Below, in pieces: positions 1 to 5,985 of a stretch of DNA of 6,997 nucleotides. The notes below the pieces were generated by a model. It searched no databases. It was given only the letters and a program-made list of their open reading frames with translations, and had not been told where the DNA came from. This DNA is from an uncultured Clostridia bacterium (GTDB taxonomy: Bacteria > Bacillota > Clostridia > Oscillospirales > Butyricicoccaceae): contig CANUCM010000029.1 in the NCBI GenBank assembly GCA_947856675.1, positions 1 through 6,997 on the forward strand. Direction: 5' to 3'. Position 1 is the first letter of the stretch. Every line of letters starts with the position of its first letter. Both the position numbers and the translations under genes were made by a program.

Positions 1-26
1 CGATAAAAGCGCATGACCTGGATTTT

Positions 27-43
27 CTTGTGTTTTTCACAAG
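27..43. repeat. Small inverted repeat over the lepA -35 region
   Basis: CTTGTG and CACAAG form a perfect 6-bp inverted repeat around a TTTTT spacer. It sits on the proposed -35 box. It could be an operator half-site pair, or the hairpin end of a terminator for a gene lying before the window, but no U-run follows directly. A chance occurrence is possible. Confidence 0.3.
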
Positions 44-56
44 AGTCTGTTATCAT
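28..56 (+). promoter_or_regulatory. Probable promoter of lepA
   Basis: The -35 candidate TTGTGT (28-33) is 17 bp from a -10 candidate TATCAT (51-56), which matches TATAAT at 5 of 6 positions. A TG one base upstream of the -10 (48-49) gives an extended -10. Transcription would start near 63 and leave a leader of about 120 nt before lepA. The -35 is a weak match (3 of 6) and overlaps a 6-bp inverted repeat (27-43). This is the only good sigma-A-like site seen upstream of lepA. It is called from sequence pattern only. Confidence 0.5.
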
Positions 57-170
57 AGATAGAATAAGGCAATCGATATATTTTGCGCGCGCGGCGCAGT
101 CTGCACCGGGGAGAAAAGCCCTGAGCGGGTGTGCGGACAGGCTGGGCGCGCGGCTGTATAAAACCGGAAG

Positions 171-176
171 AAGGAG
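171..176 (+). promoter_or_regulatory. Ribosome binding site of lepA (decides start)
   Basis: AAGGAG lies 6 nt before a TTG (183) and 12 nt before an in-frame ATG (189). Spacing favours the TTG start. However, hemW downstream uses the same AAGGAG with 12 nt to its clear ATG, so the ATG cannot be excluded. The difference is two residues. Confidence 0.6.
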
Positions 177-182
177 CAGTTT

Positions 183-1994
183 TTGTCCATGGATCAATCA
201 AAAATCCGAAATTTTTCCATTGTGGCGCACATTGATCACGGAAAATCCACACTGGCCGACCGTCTGCTGCAGATGTGCCATGCGGTCAGCGAGCGGGAAA
301 TGACGTCGCAGCTGCTGGACAATATGGAGCTTGAGCAGGAGCGCGGGATTACCATCAAGGCGCGCGCGGTGCTGCTGGAGTACGATGCGCTGGACGGCCA
401 GCGCTATCGGCTGAATCTTATCGACACGCCGGGACATGTGGACTTCAATTATGAAGTTTCGCGTTCGCTGGCGGCGTGTGAAGGCGCCGTACTGGTCGTG
501 GACGCTGCCCAGGGCATTGAGGCGCAGACGCTTGCCAACACTTATCTGGCGCTGGAAAATGACCTGGAAATCGTGCCGGTTATCAACAAAATCGACCTTC
601 CCTCGGCCGATCCGAAAAGCGCCAAGGAGGAAATAGAAAACATCATCGGGATTCCGGCGATGGACGCCCCCGAGGTTTCGGCCAAAATGGGCATCAACAT
701 CCGCGAAGTGCTGGAGCGCATCGTGTCGGACATCCCCGCGCCCGACAAGGGCCGGGACGATTGTACGCGCGCGCTGATCTTTGACAGCCAGTACGATCCG
801 TACCGCGGCGTCATTGTGTATGTCCGTGTGTTTGACGGGCGCTTTGCGCCCGGCATGAAAATCCGCATGATGGCGACCGGCGCCGAGTTTCAGATAGTGG
901 AAACCGGATATTTGCGGCCGCTGGGGCTGGAGCCGTGTGCAGAGCTGTGCGCCGGCGAAGTCGGATATATTACGGCGTCCATAAAAAACGTGGGAGACAC
1001 CCGCGTGGGCGACACGGTAACCACGCTGGAAAAACCGGCAGCAGAACCGCTTGCGGGCTACCGAAAAGTACAGCCGATGGTGTTTTCCGGCCTGTATCCG
1101 GCCGACGGGAAAAAGTATCCGGATTTGCGGGATGCACTGGAAAAGCTGCAGCTGAACGACGCATCGCTGACGTATGAGCCGGAGAGCTCGGCTGCGCTGG
1201 GGTTTGGGTTTCGCTGCGGTTTTCTGGGGCTTTTGCACCTGGAAATTATTCAGGAGCGGCTGGAGCGTGAATATGACCTGGATCTCATTACTACGGCACC
1301 GAGCGTCGTATATCATGTAAAGCTGACAAACGGCGATGAGCTGGTCATTGACAACCCGCTGAACTTTCCCAACCCGGCGGAAATTGAATATGCTGAGGAG
1401 CCCATTGTCAAGGCCAGCATTATCACGCCGGCGGAATATGTGGGCAACCTTATGGAGCTGTGCCAGGGACGGCGCGGTGTGTACAAGGATATGAAGTACA
1501 TTGACACAACGCGCGTGGAACTGCATTATGAGCTGCCGCTCAACGAGATTATTTACGACTTTTTCGATGCGCTCAAGTCGCGTACGCGCGGCTATGCTTC
1601 GCTTGATTATGAGCTTTTGGGGTACCAGCGTTCCAAGCTTGTCAAGCTGGACATTCTTCTCAACGGGGATATCGTGGACGCGCTGTCCTTTATTGTCCAT
1701 GCCGACAAGGCATATGAGCGTGCGCGCCGTATTGTGGAAAAGCTCAAGGAGAATATACCGCGCCAGATGTTTGAGATCCCTATTCAGGGGGCGATTGGCG
1801 GCAAGATCATTGCGCGCGAAACGGTAAAGGCTATGCGCAAGGATGTTCTGGCCAAATGTTACGGCGGCGATATTACGCGTAAAAAGAAGCTGCTGGAAAA
1901 GCAGAAGGAAGGCAAAAAGCGCATGCGTTCGCTGGGGACCGTCGCCGTCCCGCAGGAGGCGTTTATGGCGGTGCTCCGGCTGGACGAAGACTAA
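183..1994 (+). CDS. lepA: Elongation factor 4 (LepA), ribosome back-translocase GTPase
   Basis: LepA/EF4 is a cytoplasmic translational GTPase that acts on the ribosome, where it promotes back-translocation and affects initiation and subunit maturation. The 603-residue product has the normal family length. The GTPase motifs are in order: G1 AHIDHGKST (15-23), G2 region RGITIK (54-59), G3 DTPGH (81-85), G4 NKID (135-138), G5 SAK (166-168). The EF-G-like domains follow, and the protein ends in the LepA-specific tail PQEAFMAVLRLDED. There is no aminoacyl-tRNA-type domain IV, which separates it from EF-G. The start is TTG at 183 or ATG at 189. The last 49 bp of the gene, including the stop, belong to a 54-bp segment repeated just downstream. 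Its neighbour hemW is a common partner in Firmicutes. Identification is very secure. Confidence 0.97.
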   Translation: MSMDQSKIRNFSIVAHIDHGKSTLADRLLQMCHAVSEREMTSQLLDNMELEQERGITIKARAVLLEYDALDGQRYRLNLIDTPGHVDFNYEVSRSLAACEGAVLVVDAAQGIEAQTLANTYLALENDLEIVPVINKIDLPSADPKSAKEEIENIIGIPAMDAPEVSAKMGINIREVLERIVSDIPAPDKGRDDCTRALIFDSQYDPYRGVIVYVRVFDGRFAPGMKIRMMATGAEFQIVETGYLRPLGLEPCAELCAGEVGYITASIKNVGDTRVGDTVTTLEKPAAEPLAGYRKVQPMVFSGLYPADGKKYPDLRDALEKLQLNDASLTYEPESSAALGFGFRCGFLGLLHLEIIQERLEREYDLDLITTAPSVVYHVKLTNGDELVIDNPLNFPNPAEIEYAEEPIVKASIITPAEYVGNLMELCQGRRGVYKDMKYIDTTRVELHYELPLNEIIYDFFDALKSRTRGYASLDYELLGYQRSKLVKLDILLNGDIVDALSFIVHADKAYERARRIVEKLKENIPRQMFEIPIQGAIGGKIIARETVKAMRKDVLAKCYGGDITRKKKLLEKQKEGKKRMRSLGTVAVPQEAFMAVLRLDED

Positions 1995-2016
1995 ACCCGC
2001 CGGAGCGGGACGGCGA
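1942..2016. repeat. 12-bp inverted repeat bracketing the lepA 3' end
   Basis: TCGCCGTCCCGC (1942-1953, inside lepA) is the exact reverse complement of GCGGGACGGCGA (2005-2016, after the stop). The 51-bp loop between them holds the last codons of lepA, its TAA and the start of the spacer. A small hairpin also lies directly after the stop: CCCGC (1996-2000) with GCGGG (2005-2009). No U-run follows, so a classical terminator is unlikely. The pairing may instead relate to how the neighbouring duplication arose. Confidence 0.6.
1946..1999 (+). repeat. 54-bp direct repeat, copy 1 (lepA tail and stop)
   Basis: These 54 bp cover the last 15 complete codons of lepA, its TAA stop and five following bases. 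They recur without a mismatch at 2093-2146, an offset of 147 bp. This is the copy in frame with lepA. Inside it, CAGGAGG (1953-1959) lies shortly before an in-frame ATG (1965), so the repeat carries a Shine-Dalgarno-like site with a 9-residue reading frame. Confidence 0.95.
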
Positions 2017-2023
2017 ACGCGCA

Positions 2024-2040
2024 GGACGGCTGCGCCGTCC
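2024..2040. repeat. Short GC-rich hairpin in the lepA-hemW spacer
   Basis: GGACGGC (2024-2030) and GCCGTCC (2034-2040) form a perfect 7-bp stem with a 3-nt loop. It lies in the 93-bp segment between the two 54-bp repeats. No U-run follows. It may be part of one interspersed palindromic element together with the larger hairpin at 2063-2090. Confidence 0.6.
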
Positions 2041-2062
2041 GAGCGGGAAAAATTGCCGGGGT

Positions 2063-2090
2063 CCCCGCAAAGTGCACGCACTTTGCGGGG
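2063..2090. repeat. 13-bp-stem palindrome, REP-like element
   Basis: CCCCGCAAAGTGC (2063-2075) pairs perfectly with GCACTTTGCGGGG (2078-2090) around two bases. In RNA this would be a 12-bp stem with a CACG tetraloop. The flanking GT/AC can extend it past a bulged G at 2091. A very stable palindrome with no following U-run, in an intergenic spacer, resembles interspersed repetitive palindromes rather than an intrinsic terminator. In a lepA-hemW transcript it could protect RNA ends or attenuate readthrough. Copy number elsewhere in the genome cannot be seen from here. Confidence 0.75.
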
Positions 2091-2092
2091 GA

Positions 2093-2146
2093 CGTCCCGC
2101 AGGAGGCGTTTATGGCGGTGCTCCGGCTGGACGAAGACTAAACCCG
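2093..2146 (+). repeat. 54-bp direct repeat, copy 2 (duplicated lepA tail)
   Basis: This is an exact second copy of 1946-1999, separated from copy 1 by 93 bp containing hairpins. It is outside the lepA reading frame, which has already stopped at 1994. It retains AGGAGG (2101-2106), an ATG (2112) and the stop (2139-2141), so it could be translated as MAVLRLDED just before hemW. The junctions suggest that copy 2 keeps the ancestral connection to hemW and copy 1 the ancestral connection to lepA, with the hairpin segment inserted between. Confidence 0.95.
2112..2141 (+). other. Possible 9-codon leader ORF before hemW
   Basis: ATG at 2112 follows AGGAGG (2101-2106) after 5 nt and reads MAVLRLDED to a TAA ending at 2141, 31 nt before hemW. 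It is a by-product of the duplicated lepA tail. Translation here might keep ribosomes on the spacer and couple to hemW, or it may have no role. The peptide itself has no expected function. Confidence 0.25.
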
Positions 2147-2154
2147 AAAGCTCC

Positions 2155-2160
2155 AAGGAG
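2155..2160 (+). promoter_or_regulatory. Ribosome binding site of hemW
   Basis: AAGGAG is 12 nt before the ATG at 2173. The spacing is longer than usual. The ATG is nevertheless secure, because MLGIYIHIPFC is the family's characteristic N-terminus and no in-frame ATG, GTG or TTG lies better placed. Confidence 0.6.
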
Positions 2161-2172
2161 ATTGCAGAAACT

Positions 2173-3306
2173 ATGCTTGGTATTTATATCCACATCCCGT
2201 TTTGCAAAAGAAAGTGCGCATACTGCGATTTCTGCTCCACCAGCAGGTATGATGATGCCATGATGGATCGATATGTGCAGGCACTGGTTGCGCAGTTTGG
2301 CGATTTTTTCATTAAAGGCGGGCGATACGAGGCCGACACCGTGTATTTTGGCGGCGGGACGCCCTCGGTTCTCGGGGCAAAGCGCATAGCGCACATCCTG
2401 AAGGAGCTGCAGCGGCGCGTCAGTTTAAAGCATCCGGAAATCACGGTAGAAGTCAACCCTGAGAGCTGCGACAAAAAGCTGTTTCAAAAACTGCGCGCAG
2501 CGGGGGTCAACCGCATATCCATGGGCGTGCAGTCGGCGAATGACGAGCAGCTCAAGGCGCTTGGGCGTCTGCATACGTTTGCCCAGGCGGCGGAAGCGGC
2601 GAAACTGTGCAAACAGTACTGCACCGACAATCTTTCGCTCGATCTGATGTACGGGCTCCCGGGGCAGGATATGGACGATGTGCGCTCCTCGGCAGAAGCG
2701 CTGTGCGCGCTGGAACCGGCACATGTTTCCTGCTATGCACTCAAGCTGGAAGAAGGGACGCCGCTGGCACGCCAAAATCCCGAGCTGCCCGATGACGACA
2801 CACAGGCGGATATGTACCTGTGTCTTGTGGACATGCTGGAAAAAGCCGGGTACAAGCAGTATGAAATCTCCAATTTCGCACGCGACGGGCGCATTTCCCG
2901 GCACAACAGCAAATATTGGAACCTTGATGAAACCATCGGTTTTGGATGTGCCGCGCACAGCTTTTACGGCGGAAAGCGCTTCAGCTTTACCGGGGACATC
3001 GCGTCATACATTGACGGGGCGCTGGGCAAAAAGCCCATTGTGGAACAGGCGGACGAGCTCTCCTTCGGAAACCGCAACGGCGAGTATGTCATGCTCAAGC
3101 TCCGGACGGCGGAAGGAATTGACGAGAGCGCTTTTTTCCGGCGCTTTCACGTGGATTTTGCTTCGTATTCGTCCCGCCTTGAAAAGTATATCCGCGGCGG
3201 GTATGTGGTACATGAGCACGGCGTGTGGCGCCTGACGCCGAAGGGCTTTCTGGTGTCCAACACCATTATCGGCGACGCGCTGGAAGGCGCGTGCCCGCAC
3301 GAATAG
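2173..3306 (+). CDS. hemW: HemW-type radical SAM protein (haem chaperone)
   Basis: HemW belongs to the coproporphyrinogen III dehydrogenase (HemN) superfamily, but binds haem and delivers it to target proteins rather than making it. The 377-residue product has the normal HemW length. The radical-SAM cluster motif is C11-x3-C15-x2-C18 within PFCKRKCAYCDFC. The next two residues are D19-F20, as in HemW, while true HemN has CxxxCxxCxC; an additional Cys is at 21. GGGTPS (60-65), a SAM-binding element, follows, then VNPES and the SMGVQS segment. A winged-helix-like C-terminus contains LTPKGFLVSN. The open frame extends upstream into lepA, but that part is only a shadow of lepA and the repeat. kamB begins 16 bp later without a terminator, so hemW and kamBC are probably cotranscribed. 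HemW is a better call than HemN. Whether it serves haem proteins here is unknown. Confidence 0.9.
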   Translation: MLGIYIHIPFCKRKCAYCDFCSTSRYDDAMMDRYVQALVAQFGDFFIKGGRYEADTVYFGGGTPSVLGAKRIAHILKELQRRVSLKHPEITVEVNPESCDKKLFQKLRAAGVNRISMGVQSANDEQLKALGRLHTFAQAAEAAKLCKQYCTDNLSLDLMYGLPGQDMDDVRSSAEALCALEPAHVSCYALKLEEGTPLARQNPELPDDDTQADMYLCLVDMLEKAGYKQYEISNFARDGRISRHNSKYWNLDETIGFGCAAHSFYGGKRFSFTGDIASYIDGALGKKPIVEQADELSFGNRNGEYVMLKLRTAEGIDESAFFRRFHVDFASYSSRLEKYIRGGYVVHEHGVWRLTPKGFLVSNTIIGDALEGACPHE

Positions 3307-3307
3307 G

Positions 3308-3314
3308 AAAGGGG
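3308..3314 (+). promoter_or_regulatory. Ribosome binding site of kamB
   Basis: AAAGGGG lies 8 nt before a GTG at 3323, an imperfect variant of AAAGGAGG. It supports a GTG start just after the hemW stop. No better ATG start with a ribosome binding site precedes the P-loop. Confidence 0.5.
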
Positions 3315-3322
3315 CTGGCGCG

Positions 3323-4339
3323 GTGCAGAAGGTCTGCGGGCTGGACGATCTGGCGGGGCAGAACGGTACGCTGTCCATCATCGGAATGTGTAAAAATGCC
3401 GGAAAGACCACAGTGCTCAATGCGCTGCTCGGCAGCCCGGAACGCGCGGGCGAGGGGCTTGCACTGACCTCTGTCGGGCGTGACGGTGAGCGCCGCGATG
3501 TGGTTACCGATACGCCCAAACCGCCGGTATACATCGGGCGCGGCGCACTGGCTGCGACGGCCGAAGGGCTGCTGCCGCTGTGCGACGTCACACGGCAGAT
3601 AGAGGCGGTGACCGACGTCCGCACGCCGCTGGGGCGGGTTGTTGTGCTGCGGGCGCTGTCAGATGGGTTTGTGCAGCTGGGCGGGCCGTCAATGAATGAG
3701 CAGCTTTCGCGTCTGCGGGAACTTTTTTTTGCGCTGGGGGCGCGCAGGGTTCTCATCGACGGTGCGGCAGGGCGGCGCAGCCTGTGCTCGCGCGAAGTGT
3801 CGGATCGCACCCTTTTGTGCACGGGGGCGTCGCTGCACCGGGATATGGACGTCGTGGTGCGGGAAACGGCCCATGTGTGCAAACTGCTGACGCTGCCCGA
3901 ACTTTCCGGGTCGTTTCCGCAAAAAGAGGGAGCGCGGCTTGTGCTGCGCTGTCCGGACGGGGAAGAGCATGTACTCGATGCCGCCCAGCCTGCCATGGAG
4001 CTGCGCCGTCTGGGCGCGCAGGGCGTCCTGGCATCGGCGGGCGCGGTGACCGATACGCTTGTGGATGCGCTGATGCGCTCGGGTCTGGACGTCTGCGGGC
4101 TGACGATCGCGGCGCGCGAGGCATCGCAGCTTCTGCTGTCTGCCCAATGCGCCGAGGCGTTTCAGCGCCGGGGAGGAACGCTGGCGGTCGGCCGTTCGGC
4201 TGCACTGGCTGCCGTCACCGTCAACCCGGTGTCGGCGTACGGCTGGAGGTTTGACGCGCAGGCGTTCGCCGAAAGCATGGCAAAAGCCGCAGCGGTACCG
4301 GTGCTTGACGTGGTGGGAGGTTGGCATGCAGGAGCTTAA
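3323..4339 (+). CDS. kamB: Lysine 5,6-aminomutase reactivase subunit KamB (P-loop)
   Basis: The product has 338 residues and a GTG start. A Walker A P-loop, GMCKNAGKTT (21-30), sits near the N-terminus. A conserved-looking VLIDGAAGRRS segment (143-153) may supply the Walker B-like acidic residue (D146). There is no signal peptide or membrane segment, so it should be cytoplasmic. The assignment rests on the N-terminal P-loop pattern, the overlapping MutS-like ATPase gene downstream, and kal and kce beyond it. In lysine fermenters these two genes sit among kamA, kamD, kamE, kce and kal, and are named as reactivase subunits for the adenosylcobalamin-dependent lysine 5,6-aminomutase. The reactivase role is largely inferred from this context and by analogy with other B12-enzyme reactivases. 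It overlaps kamC by 14 bp, indicating translational coupling. It probably shares the hemW transcript. Confidence 0.82.
   Translation: MQKVCGLDDLAGQNGTLSIIGMCKNAGKTTVLNALLGSPERAGEGLALTSVGRDGERRDVVTDTPKPPVYIGRGALAATAEGLLPLCDVTRQIEAVTDVRTPLGRVVVLRALSDGFVQLGGPSMNEQLSRLRELFFALGARRVLIDGAAGRRSLCSREVSDRTLLCTGASLHRDMDVVVRETAHVCKLLTLPELSGSFPQKEGARLVLRCPDGEEHVLDAAQPAMELRRLGAQGVLASAGAVTDTLVDALMRSGLDVCGLTIAAREASQLLLSAQCAEAFQRRGGTLAVGRSAALAAVTVNPVSAYGWRFDAQAFAESMAKAAAVPVLDVVGGWHAGA
4315..4320 (+). promoter_or_regulatory. Ribosome binding site of kamC within kamB
   Basis: GGGAGG is 5 nt before the ATG at 4326 and lies inside the last codons of kamB. It fixes the kamC start at MQELNFHQKEEIGL. The open frame runs 25 codons further upstream, but that part overlaps kamB and has no comparable site. 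Confidence 0.65.
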
Positions 4340-5771
4340 TTTTCATCAAAAAGAAGAAATCGGGCTGGTATGGGTGCTGGATCAGCTGCACCCGGCGTCA
4401 GCGTGCGGACGCGAGCGGCTGCGCGCAGCCAAGCCGGCCGGGCCTGCGCAGCGCCGGGAACTGGAGCGTGAGCTGGAAGACGTGCAGCGCCTGGTGCAGG
4501 CCGATGGGGAACAGCGCCGGCTGATGGCGCAGATGGTGCATATTTTTTCCCAGGTCAGGGATGTGCGCCCGACGCTGGCCCGGTGCCGGGAAGTATCCCT
4601 TGGAGACGTGGAGCTGTTTGAAATCAAAAGCCTGCTGCTGCAGCTGGCGCGCCTGGCGCCGCTTTCGGCCGAACTGGAACGGCAGCTCGGCGTACATGAT
4701 GCGGCGATTGAGGCCTGCGCGCCGGCGCTGGCACTGCTGGACGCTGAAGGGCGCGGGACGGCGGCTTTTTACATCAGCAGCCTGTATTCTGAGGCCCTTG
4801 CGCAGGCGCGCAGGGAAAAGCGCAGCATTGAGGAGCAGATCCGCCGTGCCGGAGCGGATGATGAGCTGTCGGCGCAGCGTGCTGCGGCAGCCGCGCGCGA
4901 GCAAAATGAGGAAGCCGCCGTGTGCCGGCGCCTGTCCCTGCAGCTTCGGCCGTACCTTGACAGCATGGAGCAGTCTCTCGGGCGCATTGCAAGGCTGGAC
5001 GTGCTGTTTGAAAAGGCGCGCGTTGCCCGCGCGCTGGGCGCCGTTTGTCCGCGCCTGGGCGGGGATGTGCTGCGCTTTCAGGGCCTGGTCAACCCGTATG
5101 CCGCCGACGCGGTGGAAAAGGCGGGCGGTACTTACACGCCGGTAGATATTGCGATGCCCCGGGGCGCCACCGTGATAACCGGGGCCAATATGGGCGGGAA
5201 AAGCGTGGCGCTGCGCGGTGTGGTGCTCAACACGCTGCTCGCGCACATGGGCTTTTTTGTGTTTGCACGGCAGGCGGACATTCCGCTGTTTGACGAGATC
5301 CTGCTGATTGGCGAAGACAGGCAGTCGGTGTCTGAGGGACTTTCGAGCTTCGGGGCAGAGCTGGCTGCGCTGTCCGGGGCGCTGGAAGCATCAAGGGGCA
5401 GGTTTTGCCTTTTGGTGCTGGATGAGTTTGCGCGCGGGACCAACCCGGAGGAAGGGCGGCGCATCGTGCGTGCACTGGTGGGCTACCTGCAGGCCAGGGA
5501 AGGCATTGCGCTGCTTGCAACGCACTATGACGGCGCGGCAGAGCGGGCCGGGGCGCACTATCAGGTGGCCGGCCTGCGCGAGCAGGACAGCGAACGGCTC
5601 AAAGCCGAGCTGCGGGCACAGCCGGGCGGATTTGAGGCGCTGCGCCGGTATATGGATTATCGCCTTTTTCCGGCGCGGGCCGGGGATGAGTGCCCCCGAA
5701 GCGCGCTGGCCGTCTGCCGCATGCTTCTGGCCCAGCAGGACCTTATGCGCGCCATTGAGGAAAGTTATTGA
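4326..5771 (+). CDS. kamC: Lysine 5,6-aminomutase reactivase ATPase KamC (MutS-like)
   Basis: This 481-residue protein carries a MutS-family ABC-type ATPase at its C-terminal half. Walker A is TGANMGGKS (285-293). A MutS-like LSSFGAEL segment is at 339-346. Walker B is LLVLDEFARGTNPEEG, with D366 and E367, and ATHYD (398-402) resembles the switch histidine region. The N-terminal half is helical and charged, and LDVLFEKARVA resembles the helical lever region of MutS. It lacks the mismatch-recognition and connector domains and is far shorter than MutS. It also has no Smr domain, so it is not MutS2. With kamB before it and lysine-fermentation genes after it, it fits KamC, the ATPase partner that is presumed to restore B12-inactivated lysine 5,6-aminomutase. 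That role is inferred from family and neighbourhood. The stop codon TGA lies within the -35 box of the next promoter. No separate terminator follows. Confidence 0.87.
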   Translation: MQELNFHQKEEIGLVWVLDQLHPASACGRERLRAAKPAGPAQRRELERELEDVQRLVQADGEQRRLMAQMVHIFSQVRDVRPTLARCREVSLGDVELFEIKSLLLQLARLAPLSAELERQLGVHDAAIEACAPALALLDAEGRGTAAFYISSLYSEALAQARREKRSIEEQIRRAGADDELSAQRAAAAAREQNEEAAVCRRLSLQLRPYLDSMEQSLGRIARLDVLFEKARVARALGAVCPRLGGDVLRFQGLVNPYAADAVEKAGGTYTPVDIAMPRGATVITGANMGGKSVALRGVVLNTLLAHMGFFVFARQADIPLFDEILLIGEDRQSVSEGLSSFGAELAALSGALEASRGRFCLLVLDEFARGTNPEEGRRIVRALVGYLQAREGIALLATHYDGAAERAGAHYQVAGLREQDSERLKAELRAQPGGFEALRRYMDYRLFPARAGDECPRSALAVCRMLLAQQDLMRAIEESY

Positions 5772-5796
5772 CAAACGGAAAAAAAGATGATATGCT
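5768..5796 (+). promoter_or_regulatory. Promoter of the kal-kce operon
   Basis: A perfect TTGACA (5768-5773) is 17 bp from TATGCT (5791-5796). TG one base before it (5788-5789) makes an extended -10. Transcription should start at about 5802-5804. The -35 contains the kamC stop codon (TGA, 5769-5771), so genes and promoter are packed without a gap. This looks like a strong sigma-A-type promoter. It would place the riboswitch leader about 20 nt from the transcript's 5' end. Confidence 0.85.
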
Positions 5797-5819
5797 GTAT
5801 CAGGAAAAGTTAAACAAAA

Positions 5820-5985
5820 AATAGAGGCGCGGACGGTGAGGTAGCGCCCGGGTGAAAAGGCGGTCGGAGCCGATACCGGGAGTGAATGTGCCGGCCGCCG
5901 AAAGGGCTGTCGTTTCCGGCTGCGGCTGTCTTTGGGGGCTGTGCTCAGCGCACTGTCCTTGTCATGTTTTGCATGAAGAGCTATT
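5820..5985 (+). promoter_or_regulatory. Lysine riboswitch aptamer (L box)
   Basis: The leader contains the conserved lysine-aptamer blocks in order: AGAGGCGC (5823-5830), GGTAG (5840-5844) and GTGAA (5882-5886) as the loop-E-type strands, CGCCGAAAG (5896-5904), ACTGTC (5952-5957), and AAGAGCTAT (5976-5984). Helices can be drawn. P1 is AATAG (5820-5824) with CTATT (5981-5985). P2 is GCGG (5829-5832) with CCGC (5895-5898), plus CGG/CCG after one A-G mismatch. A hairpin stem is CCCGG (5847-5851) with CCGGG (5876-5880). P4 is GTGC (5941-5944) with GCAC or GCGC. P5 is TCATG (5962-5966) with CATGA (5972-5976). L2 TCGGAG (5864-5869) could kiss L3 TTCCGG (5914-5919). The downstream genes degrade lysine, which supports the ligand. 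P3 is the least certain helix. No covariance-model score was available. Confidence 0.85.

Noticed and set aside
198..2156. Long antisense open frame across lepA (652 codons)
   Set aside because: It lies opposite lepA, has no recognisable domain and a basic, low-complexity composition, and is a GC-driven shadow. Its internal repeat LVFVQPEHRHKRLLRD merely reflects the 54-bp DNA duplication.
1843..2172. Upstream extension of the hemW frame
   Set aside because: The extension is out-of-frame lepA and repeat sequence. MLGIYIHIPFC at 2173 is the family's N-terminus and has a ribosome binding site.
2173..3306. Oxygen-independent coproporphyrinogen oxidase HemN
   Set aside because: The cluster motif continues as C-D-F rather than CxC, and the size and N-terminus are those of HemW.
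3004..3996. Antisense open frame across hemW/kamB (330 codons)
   Set aside because: It is Ser/Arg/Pro-rich, with no motif and no ribosome binding site, opposite two well-supported genes.
4326..5771. DNA mismatch repair MutS or MutS2
   Set aside because: The protein is too short and lacks mismatch-binding, connector and Smr domains. Its neighbours are lysine-fermentation genes.
5802..5985. Cobalamin riboswitch, considered because of the B12-dependent pathway
   Set aside because: There is no B12-box-like sequence. The ordered blocks AGAGGCGC, CGCCGAAAG, ACTGTC and AGAGCTAT fit the lysine class instead.
5890..5985. Glycine riboswitch, because of CGCCGAAAGGG
   Set aside because: The other glycine-aptamer blocks are missing and the surrounding helices match the lysine architecture.
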